Assembly: GCF_021088345.1 (NCBI RefSeq)
Contig: NZ_CP088156.1
Span: forward strand, 6,076,001 to 6,140,000
DNA length: 64,000 nucleotides
Reading direction: 5' to 3'
DNA from: Bradyrhizobium ontarionense
GTDB taxonomy: Bacteria > Pseudomonadota > Alphaproteobacteria > Rhizobiales > Xanthobacteraceae
The translations under genes and the position numbers were made by a program. Below are positions 16,361 through 25,868 of this stretch, one piece after another. Below the pieces are notes generated by a model, which saw only the letters and a program-made list of their open reading frames with translations, ran no database searches and was not told the origin of the DNA. Positions within the stretch are counted from its first letter, which is position 1. Each line of letters opens with the position of its first letter.

Positions 16361-19300
16361 ATCTCGGCCGGCTCTCCATCAATCAGCCGATCCTGGCGAT
16401 GGTGCTGTCGATCGTGCTGCTGATCGTCGGCGCGCTCGCCTACACGACCCTGCCGGTCTCGGAATATCCGCAGGTGGTGCCGCCGACGGTCGTCGTCACC
16501 ACGCAATATCCGGGCGCCTCGGCGCAGACGGTGTCCGATACGGTCGCGGCTCCGATCGAGCAGGAGATCAACGGCGTCGACGACATGCTGTATCTGTACA
16601 GCCAGGCGACGTCGAACGGCCAGTTGAACATCACGGTAACCTTCAAGCTCGGCACCGATCTCGACAAGGCCCAGGTGCTGGTACAGAACCGCGTCGCGAT
16701 CGCGCAGCCGCGGCTGCCGGAGGAGGTGCAGCGCAACGGCGTCGTCACCCGCAAGAACAGCCCCGACCTGATGATGGTCGTGTTCATGCTGTCGCCGGAC
16801 GACACTTTCGACCAGACCTACATCTCCAACTATGCGTTGCTGCAGGTCCGTGATCAGTTGCTGCGGCTCGACGGGGTCGGCGACATCACGATCTTCGGTG
16901 CGCGAGACTATTCGATGCGGCTGTGGCTCGATCCCGACAAGATCGCCAATCTCGGCATGACCGCGGGCGATGTGATCGCGGCGATCCGCTCCCAGAACCT
17001 CCAGATCACCGGCGGCCAGATCGCCTCGCCGCCGATTGCCGACCGCGCCTTCCAGCCCAATCTGACCTTCACCGGCCGGCTGAAAGAGCCTGGACAATTC
17101 GAGGACATCGTCGTCAAGGCCGGCAGCGACGGCCGCACGGTGCGGCTGCGCGACGTCGCGCGGATCGAGCTCGGCGCGCTGGATTTCTCGACCAACGGGT
17201 TCCTGTTGCGGAAATCAGCTGTTGCCATGCTGGTGTTCCAGCGTCCGGGCTCCAACGCTCTCGCCACCGCCAAGCGCATTTCCGATACGATGACCAGCCT
17301 CAAGGCGAACTTCCCGAAAGGGCTGGACTACAATATCGGCTACAACCCGACCGAGTTCATCGCACAGTCCGTCAGCGAGCTGGTGAAGACGATCTACGAG
17401 GCGATGGTGCTCGTCGTGATCGTGGTGCTGGTGTTCCTGCAGGGCTGGCGCCCTGCGATCATTCCCATCATCGCGATTCCGGTCTCGCTGGTCGGCACCT
17501 TCGCGGTGATGGCCGCGCTCGGCTTCTCGATCAACAATCTCACGCTGTTCGGCCTGGTGCTTGCGGTCGGCATCGTGGTCGACGACGCCATCGTCGTGGT
17601 CGAGAACGTCGAGCGGCATCTCGAGCACGGCATGAGCCGGCGCGACGCCGCGCTCAAGACCATGGAAGAGGTTGGCGGCGCGCTGGTCTCGATCGCGCTG
17701 GTGCTGTGTGCGGTGTTCGTGCCGACGGCGTTCCTCGGCGGCATTTCCGGGCAGTTCTTCCAGCAATTCGCCGTCACCATCGCGGTCGCGACCGCGATCT
17801 CCTGCTTCTGTTCGCTGACGCTGTCGCCGGCGCTGGCGTCGCAACTGCTGCAGCCGCATGGCGAGAAACGGCCGCCGGCGCGCTGGAATGTCATCGCGCG
17901 CGGCTGGGGCGCCTTCACCGGCCTGTTCAACCGCGTCTTCGACCGGCTGTCGCACGGCTATGCGCGGGTGGCTGGCTTCGTGATCGGCCACGCCGTCTTG
18001 ATGCTCGTGGTCTATGCGCTGCTGATCGGCAGCGCCGGCTGGCTGCTGTACACCACGCCGCAAGGCTTCATCCCGGCGCAGGACCGCGGTTACGTCATCG
18101 TCGCCGTCCAATTGCCGGGCGCTGCCTCGCTGGCGCGCACCACCGAGGTCGTGCGCAAGATCGAGAACATCGCGCTGGCGACGCCGGGCGTCGTGCGCGT
18201 TCCGGCGCTGGCGGGCTTGTCGGGCGCCACGCGCACCCAGTCCGGCAATTCCGCGGCGCTGTTTCCAGTGTTCGACGAGCCCGAGGTGCGGGCCAAGAAG
18301 GGTCTGACCGCCAATGCCATCACCGCGGAGCTGCGCAAGCGGCTGGGCGCCATCGAAGATGCCTTCATCATCGTGATCCCGCCGCCGGCAGTCCCCGGCA
18401 TCGGCACGGGCGGTGGGTTCACGATGCGGATCCAGGACCGCCAGGGCCGCGGCAGCGACCTGTTGGCGGCGGCGACCGATGAACTGGTCGGGGCGGCGCG
18501 CAAGGCGCCGGGACTGACCGCGGTGTTTTCGCCCTACAGCGCCAACACGCCGCAGGTGTTCGTCGATATCGATCGGGTCAAGGCGCAGAAGCTCGGCGTT
18601 CCCATCGCCAACATCACCGAGACGATCGAGACCTATTTCGGTTCGGCCTATGTCAACGACTTCAACCTGTTCGGCCGCACCTACCACGTCACGGCGCAGG
18701 CCGACCTGCCGTTCCGCAAGGAGACGGCGGATCTCGCCCGCCTGCGCACGCGCAACGCCGCCGGAGACATGGTGCAGCTCGGCAGCGTCGTCGACTTCAA
18801 GGACATCTCCGGGCCGGATCGCGTCGCGCGCTACAATCTCTATCCGTCGTCCGAAGTGCAGGGCGACACCTTGCCGGGGACCAGCTCGGCGGCCGCGATC
18901 GACACCATGAAGCGGCTCGCCGCCGAGACGCTGCCGAGCGGCTTCTCCTATGAGTGGACCGACCTGTCCTATCAGCAGGTCACCGGCGGCAATTCGGGGC
19001 TCTATGTGTTTCCGATCTGCGTGCTGTTCGTGTTCCTGGTGCTGTCGGCGCAATATGGCAGCTGGAGCCTGCCCTTCGCCGTGATTCTCATCGTGCCGAT
19101 GTGCCTGCTCGCCGCCACCATCGGGGTCAGGATCATGGGGCAGGACGTCAACATCCTGACCCAGATCGGCTTCGTGGTGCTGGTCGGGCTCGCGGCCAAG
19201 AATGCTATTCTGATCGTGGAGTTCGCCCGCGACATCGAGCGCGAGGGTCGCGAGCGGCTCGATGCCGTGATCGAGGCCTGCCGTCTGCGCCTGCGGCCGA

Positions 19301-19509
19301 TCCTGATGACGTCCTTCGCGTTCATCCTCGGCGTGCTGCCGCTCGTCGTCTCCACCGGCTCGGGGTCGGAGATGCGCCAGGCGGTCGGTGTCGCGGTGTT
19401 CTTCGGCATGCTCGGCGTGACGCTGTTCGGCCTGATCTTCACGCCGATCTTCTATGTCGTGGTCCGCAACCTCGCCGACGGATCGAGGCGCACCAAGCCG
19501 GCGCTCTAG
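16357..19509 (+). CDS. RND multidrug efflux transporter, HAE1 family (AcrB-like)
   Basis: The 1050 residues match the usual length of AcrB-type pumps. Twelve membrane helices and two large periplasmic loops are expected. The proton relay acids are seen in TM4 (GIVVDDAIVVVENVERH, equivalent to AcrB Asp407-Asp408) and the relay Lys in TM10 (GLAAKNAILIVEFARDIE). The N-terminus NLGRLSINQPILAMVLSIVL is typical. It exports hydrophobic or amphipathic compounds by proton antiport with the preceding adaptor; a TolC-type channel must come from elsewhere. The gene is coupled to the adaptor by an ATGA overlap. Confidence 0.95.
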   Translation: MNLGRLSINQPILAMVLSIVLLIVGALAYTTLPVSEYPQVVPPTVVVTTQYPGASAQTVSDTVAAPIEQEINGVDDMLYLYSQATSNGQLNITVTFKLGTDLDKAQVLVQNRVAIAQPRLPEEVQRNGVVTRKNSPDLMMVVFMLSPDDTFDQTYISNYALLQVRDQLLRLDGVGDITIFGARDYSMRLWLDPDKIANLGMTAGDVIAAIRSQNLQITGGQIASPPIADRAFQPNLTFTGRLKEPGQFEDIVVKAGSDGRTVRLRDVARIELGALDFSTNGFLLRKSAVAMLVFQRPGSNALATAKRISDTMTSLKANFPKGLDYNIGYNPTEFIAQSVSELVKTIYEAMVLVVIVVLVFLQGWRPAIIPIIAIPVSLVGTFAVMAALGFSINNLTLFGLVLAVGIVVDDAIVVVENVERHLEHGMSRRDAALKTMEEVGGALVSIALVLCAVFVPTAFLGGISGQFFQQFAVTIAVATAISCFCSLTLSPALASQLLQPHGEKRPPARWNVIARGWGAFTGLFNRVFDRLSHGYARVAGFVIGHAVLMLVVYALLIGSAGWLLYTTPQGFIPAQDRGYVIVAVQLPGAASLARTTEVVRKIENIALATPGVVRVPALAGLSGATRTQSGNSAALFPVFDEPEVRAKKGLTANAITAELRKRLGAIEDAFIIVIPPPAVPGIGTGGGFTMRIQDRQGRGSDLLAAATDELVGAARKAPGLTAVFSPYSANTPQVFVDIDRVKAQKLGVPIANITETIETYFGSAYVNDFNLFGRTYHVTAQADLPFRKETADLARLRTRNAAGDMVQLGSVVDFKDISGPDRVARYNLYPSSEVQGDTLPGTSSAAAIDTMKRLAAETLPSGFSYEWTDLSYQQVTGGNSGLYVFPICVLFVFLVLSAQYGSWSLPFAVILIVPMCLLAATIGVRIMGQDVNILTQIGFVVLVGLAAKNAILIVEFARDIEREGRERLDAVIEACRLRLRPILMTSFAFILGVLPLVVSTGSGSEMRQAVGVAVFFGMLGVTLFGLIFTPIFYVVVRNLADGSRRTKPAL

Positions 19510-19662
19510 CTCTCCAAGCGAATGTCGGTGCCGGACCACGCACTCGAGCGCGGCCGTGGCCGCCGCGGGAAGGGATGGGCGCGGCCGGGGTTCTGGCCTA
19601 TCATGATGCGGCATTCCAGGACGAATGGTCTGTCACAACCAAGAACAATCGGGAGAGAACCT

Positions 19663-20850
19663 ATGAAATCGGGCTTTCTGGCTTTTGCCGCGGTCGGCGC
19701 GCTGTTCATCGCCGCGCCGGCGTCGGCACAGGTCAAGATCGGCATCCTCAACGACCAGTCCGGCGTCTACGCCGATTACGGCGGCAAATATTCCGTCGAG
19801 GCCGCCAGGATGGCGATCGAGGATTTCGGCGGCGAGGTGCTGGGCCAGAAGGTCGAACTGGTCACGGCCGACCACCAGAACAAGCCGGATCTTGCGTCGT
19901 CGATCGCGCGGCGCTGGTACGACACCGAGGGTGTCGACATGATCACGGAGCTGACGACCTCCTCGGTCGCGCTCGCGATCCAGGATCTGTCGAAGGAAAA
20001 GAAGAAGATCGACATCGTCGTCGGGGCCGCGACCTCGCGCATCACGGGCGATGCCTGCACGCCCTACGGTTTCCATTGGGCCTATGACACGCGCGCGCTC
20101 GCGGTCGGTACCGGTGGGGCGCTGGTCGAGTCCGGCGGCAACACCTGGTTCTTCATGACCGCCGACTACGCCTTCGGCTACGCGCTGGAGAAGGACACCA
20201 GCGACATCGTGACGTCGAAGGGTGGCAAGGTGCTGGGCTCGGTGCGCATTCCGCTCAACTCGTCGGACTTCTCCTCCTTCCTGCTGCAGGCGCAGAGCTC
20301 CAAGGCCAAGGTCATCGGGCTCGCCAATGCCGGCCTCGACACCACCAACTCGATCAAGCAGGCGGCCGAGTTCGGCATCGTCAAGGGCGGCCAGAAGCTC
20401 GCCGGTCTCCTGATGACGCTGTCGGAGGTTCATGGCCTGGGATTGGAGGCCGCGCAGGGCCTGATCCTGACCGAGGGCTTCTACTGGGATCGCGACGACA
20501 AGTCCCGTGCCTTCAGCGAGCGCTTCTTCAAGCGCACCTCGCGCATGCCGAGCATGATCCACGCCGGCACCTATTCGGCGACGTTGTCCTACCTGAAGGC
20601 AGTCAAGGCCGCCGGCAGCAAGGACTCGGATGCGGTCGTAGCCAAGCTGAAGGAGCTGCCGGTCGACGACGCCTTCGCGCAAGGCAAGGTGCTCGCCAAC
20701 GGCCGCATGGTCCACGACATGTATCTGTTCGAGGTCAAGAAGCCGTCGGAATCGAAGAAGCCGTGGGACTACTACAAGCAGCTCGCCACGGTGCCCGGCG
20801 ACAAGGCGTTCTTCGCGGCCAAGGACAGCGGCTGTCCGCTGACGAAGTGA
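19663..20850 (+). CDS. ABC transporter substrate-binding protein, branched-chain amino acid type
   Basis: This 395-residue periplasmic protein has a signal peptide (MKSGFLAFAAVGALFIAAPA, cleaved after ASAQ) and a type I periplasmic-binding fold like LivJ/LivK: VKIGILNDQSGVYADYGG at the start, then YFFMTADYAFGYALEKD-like and GLANAGLDTTNSIKQAAEFG segments. The ATG at 19663 has GGGAG upstream. No permease or ATPase genes of the Liv system lie next to it, so it may work with a distant transporter or be an orphan. The ligand is unknown; such proteins bind amino acids, aromatic acids, amides or urea. Confidence 0.9.
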   Translation: MKSGFLAFAAVGALFIAAPASAQVKIGILNDQSGVYADYGGKYSVEAARMAIEDFGGEVLGQKVELVTADHQNKPDLASSIARRWYDTEGVDMITELTTSSVALAIQDLSKEKKKIDIVVGAATSRITGDACTPYGFHWAYDTRALAVGTGGALVESGGNTWFFMTADYAFGYALEKDTSDIVTSKGGKVLGSVRIPLNSSDFSSFLLQAQSSKAKVIGLANAGLDTTNSIKQAAEFGIVKGGQKLAGLLMTLSEVHGLGLEAAQGLILTEGFYWDRDDKSRAFSERFFKRTSRMPSMIHAGTYSATLSYLKAVKAAGSKDSDAVVAKLKELPVDDAFAQGKVLANGRMVHDMYLFEVKKPSESKKPWDYYKQLATVPGDKAFFAAKDSGCPLTK

Positions 20851-20870
20851 TCGCGCCAAACAATGGGTGT

Positions 20871-20987
20871 TGCCCCGGCGAAAGCCGGGGCCCGTACGCA
20901 TGATCTATCGTAAGGAGGCCCGCACGTTGCTCTGTTGCGCAACAAACATCCGCTGGTGGTTATGGGCCCCTGCGTCGCGGGGACGAC
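20871..20987. repeat. Degenerate palindromic repeat, family C
   Basis: The left arm CCCCGGCGAAAGCCGGGG is a small hairpin. The right end TGCGTCGCGGGGACGAC matches the closing arm of family C elements at 28708-28826 and 32372-32524. The loop is different from the other copies. It lies between two convergent genes and could help terminate transcription. Confidence 0.65.
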
Positions 20988-21003
20988 AGGAGGGACTGGG
21001 CAA

Positions 21004-21396
21004 TCAGCCGTGCAGCAGGCGCCAGAGGATCGCGATCAGGGCGCCGACGAGCAGGACCGAGGCCGCCAGCGCCTGAACGCCGAAGCCGTGGCCGCGCTTC
21101 TCCGCCGCCTTGGCATAGCCGACCATGTACATCGCGCGGCCCACGATCCAGACCAGGCCGATGAGCGCAGCGATCCAATCGCTGATATAGATCGCGAACA
21201 GCCACAATGCCGGCAGGAAGATCGGCAGCCATTCCAGGGTGTTCATCTGCACGCGGAAGGCGCGCTCGAAATCGGCATTGCCGGTGGTCGCAGGCGCCTT
21301 GACGCCGAAGCGGGCGCGCGCCTGCGCGACGCGGAGCCCCATGTAGAAATACAGTATGAGCGCGAGCACCGTTACGAGTGCGGTGGAGTGATACAT
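21004..21396 (-). CDS. MAPEG-family membrane protein
   Basis: This 130-residue inner-membrane protein has four predicted helices (about 5-25, 55-75, 78-98 and 108-127). The segment ARFGVKAPATTGNADFERAFRVQMNTLEW contains the FxxxxRxQxNxxE pattern of the MAPEG family (glutathione- or eicosanoid-related membrane enzymes). The ATG at 21396 follows GGGGGAA. In bacteria most members have no assigned substrate. It stands alone, downstream of the AttH-type gene on the same strand with a 25-base gap. Confidence 0.9.
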   Translation of the reverse strand: MYHSTALVTVLALILYFYMGLRVAQARARFGVKAPATTGNADFERAFRVQMNTLEWLPIFLPALWLFAIYISDWIAALIGLVWIVGRAMYMVGYAKAAEKRGHGFGVQALAASVLLVGALIAILWRLLHG

Positions 21397-21421
21397 GCGC
21401 GGTTCCCCCTGTGAGCGCCTT

Positions 21422-22504
21422 CTAATACCCGGTCAGCTCGAGATAGCCTACCCCCGTGTGGCTGCCCTTGAAGCTGATCGGCCCCTCCCAATAGGGCACG
21501 CGGGTGCCCATCCAGGCCTTCGGGTTCAGCGGCGTCGAATCGATGGCGATGCCGAGTGAGGCGATCTCGACGCGCCAGCCGACCGGCAGCTTGCGCTCGC
21601 CGATCGTAACCGTCTCCGTCGGCGTCATCACGATGCCCTCGGGGCCGAGCGCGCGTGAGGTGCCGTCCGCCATGACCCAGGTGCCGGACGTGTAGTTGCC
21701 GTCGCCCTGCCGCATCCGGTACAACATCAGCTTCTCACCGTCGTTGAAATGCAGCGCGAACCAGTCCCAGCCGCTCTGGTCGGAGGCCAGCGGCTGGCTG
21801 CTCCATTCGCGGTCGAGCCAGGCCACGCCGGTCACCTCCACCGGCGTGTCATCGAAGCTGAGGCGGCCGCGGGCGCGATAGAACGGCTGGCTGTAGTAGT
21901 AGGACGCCTGGCCGCGCTCGGATTTGCGGCTGTAGCCGCCGATGCCCTGCAGCACCACCGGCCGGTCCGCCTCCAGATGCAGCGCATATGAGAAGTCGCT
22001 TGCTGTCGCCGTCATGTCGAGCGGCGCCAGCGACTGATCGTCGGTAGTGGCTGTCCCGCGCAGCTGCCAGTCGTCGATCCAGGCCTGGAACGGCGTGGCC
22101 TCGACGCCCGCCTGGCCGATGCCGCCGCGCGCGAATTTCTCGGTCGAGCGATGGCTGTCCGCGCGTGTCGCCGCAGCGTGCGCCATCCAGAGCTGCTGAT
22201 TGTCAAAACCCTCGCCCTGTGGTCCCGGCCGCGCCGCCGAGCGGAACAGCGTCCATTGCAGACCATAGGCCTTGCCGCTGCTGTCGCTGAGATTCGCGGT
22301 GACGTACCACCATTCGATGCGGAAATCGTTGTGCGGCCCGTGGTCGGCCGGGAATGTGAAGGTCTTGCCCGGCGTCACCGGCGTAAAGCCGTCTGCGCTG
22401 TCACTCAGTCCGGCGAAGCCCTGCCCGTGTGCGGCGCGCGGCAGCGCCAAAAAGCCAAGCCCGCCGATCAGGCCGCGCCGCGTGATGGTCGCTCTAGCGC
22501 TCAA
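21422..22504 (-). CDS. AttH/CrtC-like lipocalin-fold protein (exported, Tat-like signal)
   Basis: This 360-residue protein starts at a TTG inside the end of the upstream permease gene (11-base overlap). Its N-terminus has a twin-arginine motif (ITRRGLIGGLGFLALPRA), so folded export is likely. The body is of the AttH/carotenoid-hydratase lipocalin type: HNDFRIEWWYVTANL, GLQWTLFR and WLDREWSSQPLASDQSGWDWF are typical. It forms an operon with a LolD-type ATPase and an FtsX-type permease, as in attEFGH-like sets. It is probably an extracytoplasmic partner that handles a hydrophobic molecule. The substrate is unknown. Confidence 0.88.
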   Translation of the reverse strand: MSARATITRRGLIGGLGFLALPRAAHGQGFAGLSDSADGFTPVTPGKTFTFPADHGPHNDFRIEWWYVTANLSDSSGKAYGLQWTLFRSAARPGPQGEGFDNQQLWMAHAAATRADSHRSTEKFARGGIGQAGVEATPFQAWIDDWQLRGTATTDDQSLAPLDMTATASDFSYALHLEADRPVVLQGIGGYSRKSERGQASYYYSQPFYRARGRLSFDDTPVEVTGVAWLDREWSSQPLASDQSGWDWFALHFNDGEKLMLYRMRQGDGNYTSGTWVMADGTSRALGPEGIVMTPTETVTIGERKLPVGWRVEIASLGIAIDSTPLNPKAWMGTRVPYWEGPISFKGSHTGVGYLELTGY

Positions 22505-24956
22505 TGGTGAAGGTCCTGACCAGATCGGCCGGCTGCATCCGCGCCAGCCGCAGCACCGGCAGCAGCGAGGCGATCAGCGCGGCAAAGAGCGTGATGATCA
22601 AGAGCCGGATCAGCTGCAGCGGAAACACGTCGAACGGCAGCCGCCAGCCGAACGCTTTCACATTGACGATCGCGATCAGGCACCAGGCCACCAATAGACC
22701 GAGCGGCAGCGCCAGCAGCGCGGTGAGGCCGGCGAGCGATAGCGTCTTCAACAGCTCGACCTCGGCGAGCCGACGGCGCGTCAGCCCGATCGCCCACAGC
22801 GGCGCGAGCTGCGGCAGCCGTGAATTGGCCAGCGTCAGCAGGCTGGTCAAGAGCGCGATGGCAGCGACGCCGAGCGTGAAGGTGTTGAGCGCGCCGGTCA
22901 CCGCAAAGGTGCGGTTGAAGATCTGCCGCGACTCCTGCTTCACGGTGGCCTGGTCGACGACATTGCGGCCGTCGAGCCCGAACGTGTTCGTGAGCCCCGC
23001 GATCAGTCCCGGCACGTCAGCAGACGCTGCGCGCACCGCCATCCGCGTCATCGGCGTCGCCGGAAAGCGGCGCGTCAGCGCGGCGACGTTGACCGCGACC
23101 TGTCCCTTGGGATTGCCGTAGTCGGCATAGATGCCCGCGACGGTGATGCGCCAGTCGCCGGTGGGCGCGGGAACGTCGAAGCTGTCGCCGACCGCAAGAG
23201 TGAGCCGCCGCGCCAGCTGCTCGCTGACGAAGCCGGCGTCGCCGCGCACCAGCTGCTTCCAGGCGTTCTCGCCGGCCTGCAGCAGCGGCCAGTGTTCGCG
23301 ATAGGTGTCGTGATCGGGTAGGCCGAGCACGTCGATCGGCGCGCCCGCAAGCTGGGCCTCGGCGCGGCCGCCCGGCAGCACCGCCTGTACCTCGGGTCGC
23401 GCGCGCAGCCAGGTCTGGATGTCGCGGGCCTGTGCTTCATCCGAGGCGCTGATGTAGACATCCGCGGCGAGCCGGCCGTCGAGCCAGACCAGGAAGGTGC
23501 GGCTGAAGGTCTCGACCATCGTCGCGACGCCGACATTGACGGCCAGCGCCATCAGCAGCGCCATCAGCGCCAGCGACAAGCCCGAGATCTGTTGGCGGCT
23601 GTCGGCCCAGAACCATTGCGCCAGCGCCCCGCGCGCGCCGCGTTCGCCGAGCCGCAGCACGAGTTGCAGGATCGCCGGCAGCAGCAGCGCCGCGCCCAGC
23701 ATCATCGCCGCGAGCACGCCGAAGCCCGCCAGCAGCGACTGGCCAAACCACAGCAACAGGCCGGCGGCGGCGAAGAACGCGAGCGCGACCGCGCTCTGCA
23801 GCCGCAACCAGCGCCGCTGCGCCTCCTGCCATGCATAGGGTTGCGCGGTGGAGAGGATCGGCAGCCGCATCGATTTGATCAGGCTGGTCGTCGCCGCCAC
23901 GAGCGCGCCGGCGACGCTGATGACGAGGCCGGCGAGCCACCATTCGGGCCGCAGGTTCAGTTCGCCCGGCACCTGCGCGCCATACAGGCCACGCAGCGAA
24001 GCGGCAACGTTCGGCAGCAGCGCCGCGGCGATGAAATAGCCGCAGACGAGGCCGACGAGGCCCGCGACCAGCGCGAAGGCGATGAGCTCGCCGATCAGCA
24101 CGCTGTTGAGCTGGCGCGCCGACACGCCGCAGGCGCGCAAGGTGCGCAGCACCGGCAGCCGCTGTTCGAAGGCGAGGCCAATCGCGGAATTGACGATGAA
24201 GAGGCCGACGACGAACGACAGCAGGCCGAACGCCGTCAGGTTGAGATGGAAGCTGTCGGTCAACCGCTCCAGGTCGGTCTCGGCTTCAGGCTGGACCAGC
24301 TGCAGGCGGCCGCCTGCGATCGTCTGCAGCGGCTGCGGCTTCCCTGGCCCCTTGCCGACCAGCAGGCGCGAGATCTGGCCCGGTCTGTCCAGCAGCTTCT
24401 GCGCGTCCCCGATGTCGACCACGAGCACGCCGGGCGCAAGCTGCTGTTGCGCCATCAGCGGCGGCAGCACAGCGTCATTGCTCAGCCGCGGCGCCGCACC
24501 GTTCTTCAGTCCCAGATCCGCCAGTGTTTCCGGCGAGATCAAAGTGCGATGCGGCGGCGTGAGGAACGCCTCGAGCTCGCTGCGCCCGACTGTCGGGGCG
24601 TCGCCGACCTCCTTGGGGATGCTGAACGGCTCGATGCCGAGCAGCCGGATCGAGCGGCCGTCGATCTGCACGCGGCCTTCGACGATCGGCGATACTGCCC
24701 AGCCAGCGCGGCGCAGCTCGGCGAAGACACTCTGCGGCAGCATCCGGCCGTCGGTCGCGACCAGCATCGGCGTACGCGCGCCGCCGAAGATCGCGGCCGC
24801 GCGATCATAGGAGCTGCGCGCCTGCTGGTTCAGTGCCTGCACGCCGCTCCACAGCGCCGTGGCCGAGATCAGCCCGATCAGCAATGTCGCGAGCTGCATC
24901 GGATGCCGGCGCCAGTGACTGAGCAGCACGGCTGATATCCACAGCGCGCGCCTCAT
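22494..24956 (-). CDS. FtsX-type ABC transporter permease (two-module, MacB/LolC-like)
   Basis: This 820-residue inner-membrane protein has an N-terminal helix (about 18-38), a large periplasmic domain and two FtsX modules, each with three to four helices. One module lies around 250-410; the other is C-terminal and ends in LPVLRLARMQPADLVR. The ATG at 24956 overlaps the stop of the ATPase gene in an ATGA; the longer frame upstream runs antisense-like through the ATPase gene and is not real. Such permeases work by mechanotransmission, extracting or moving lipids or lipoproteins, rather than by classical transport. It is followed by the AttH-like gene. Confidence 0.92.
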   Translation of the reverse strand: MRRALWISAVLLSHWRRHPMQLATLLIGLISATALWSGVQALNQQARSSYDRAAAIFGGARTPMLVATDGRMLPQSVFAELRRAGWAVSPIVEGRVQIDGRSIRLLGIEPFSIPKEVGDAPTVGRSELEAFLTPPHRTLISPETLADLGLKNGAAPRLSNDAVLPPLMAQQQLAPGVLVVDIGDAQKLLDRPGQISRLLVGKGPGKPQPLQTIAGGRLQLVQPEAETDLERLTDSFHLNLTAFGLLSFVVGLFIVNSAIGLAFEQRLPVLRTLRACGVSARQLNSVLIGELIAFALVAGLVGLVCGYFIAAALLPNVAASLRGLYGAQVPGELNLRPEWWLAGLVISVAGALVAATTSLIKSMRLPILSTAQPYAWQEAQRRWLRLQSAVALAFFAAAGLLLWFGQSLLAGFGVLAAMMLGAALLLPAILQLVLRLGERGARGALAQWFWADSRQQISGLSLALMALLMALAVNVGVATMVETFSRTFLVWLDGRLAADVYISASDEAQARDIQTWLRARPEVQAVLPGGRAEAQLAGAPIDVLGLPDHDTYREHWPLLQAGENAWKQLVRGDAGFVSEQLARRLTLAVGDSFDVPAPTGDWRITVAGIYADYGNPKGQVAVNVAALTRRFPATPMTRMAVRAASADVPGLIAGLTNTFGLDGRNVVDQATVKQESRQIFNRTFAVTGALNTFTLGVAAIALLTSLLTLANSRLPQLAPLWAIGLTRRRLAEVELLKTLSLAGLTALLALPLGLLVAWCLIAIVNVKAFGWRLPFDVFPLQLIRLLIITLFAALIASLLPVLRLARMQPADLVRTFTIER

Positions 24957-25642
24957 GCGACGCGTCCGGCGTGCAGATGAACATGGCGGTCGAGCATCGC
25001 CGCCAGCCGCGCGCTGTGCGTCACCATCAGGAAGCCGCAGCCGGTGCGCGCGACGAGGTCGCGCGTCAGCGCCATCACTTCGTCGGCGGTGTCCTCGTCG
25101 AGATTGCCGGTCGGTTCGTCCGCCAGCAGCAGGACCGGCTTGACCGCCAGCGCCCGGCCAATGGCGACGCGCTGCTGCTGGCCGCCCGAGAGCTGCTCCG
25201 GATAGCGCCTGAGCAGCGTCTTGAGTCCGAGCCGCTCGACCAGCTCCGTTTGCCACGCCGGATCATGCCGTCCGGCCAGCCGCGCCTGGAATGTCAGATT
25301 GTCGGCCACCGACAGGCTCGGCACCAGGTTGAACTGCTGAAACACGAGGCCGAGCCGCTCGCGCCGCAGCGCTGCGCGTCCGGCATCGTCCAGTCCGCTG
25401 ATCGCAACGCCATCGAGCGCGATCTCGCCGCCATCTGCCGCATCGAGGCCGGCGATCAGATGCAGCAACGTGCTCTTGCCTGAACCGGACTCGCCGGTCA
25501 GGGCGACACGCTCGCCACCGCTCACGTCGAGATCGACGCCGCGCAGAACGCTGATCGGCTCGCCGCCGGATCGATAGGACTTGATGAGATGCCGGACGTT
25601 GAGCACGAGCTTCTTCGAGGTTGTTGCGTCACAACATAACAA
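24953..25642 (-). CDS. ABC transporter ATP-binding protein, LolD/MacB type
   Basis: The protein has about 229 residues. It contains Walker A GESGSGKST, a Q-loop in FQQFNLVPSLSV, the signature LSGGQQQRVAIGRALA, Walker B VLLLADEPTGNLD and the switch His in MVTHS. This is the subfamily that powers FtsX-type permeases. The listed start is a TTG; the true start may be a GTG a dozen codons downstream, because the first residues are not conserved-looking. It is the first gene of the ATPase-permease-AttH operon and is divergent from the MFS gene. Confidence 0.92.
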   Translation of the reverse strand: MLCCDATTSKKLVLNVRHLIKSYRSGGEPISVLRGVDLDVSGGERVALTGESGSGKSTLLHLIAGLDAADGGEIALDGVAISGLDDAGRAALRRERLGLVFQQFNLVPSLSVADNLTFQARLAGRHDPAWQTELVERLGLKTLLRRYPEQLSGGQQQRVAIGRALAVKPVLLLADEPTGNLDEDTADEVMALTRDLVARTGCGFLMVTHSARLAAMLDRHVHLHAGRVA

Positions 25643-25868
25643 GGTCGTACCCGAACATCACGCCTTCGTTGTCGTTCCAGGCGGTGGGAGATGCTACTGC
25701 TTCGTGGGCAGGTTGCGGACGCTGCACTGCTCATCTTCGAATGGCGGATTCTCGCGTTGCAGCAATAGCTTAGCTCGCGGGCCGGTTGCTTGCGCCGCGG
25801 CTTCGTGGGTAGCATGTGCAAAACGCCCGGACGAGAGGGGCGGATCATGAGAACGACGGGGAAGAAAC

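Noticed and set aside
17215..19614. A 799-codon minus-strand frame opposite the RND pump gene
   Set aside because: It is a low-complexity His/Arg/Asp-rich translation, antisense to a clear AcrB-type gene.
24957..25256. N-terminal extension of the FtsX-type permease by 100 residues
   Set aside because: The extension overlaps the ATPase gene in another frame. The real start at 24956 is coupled to the ATPase stop by an ATGA.
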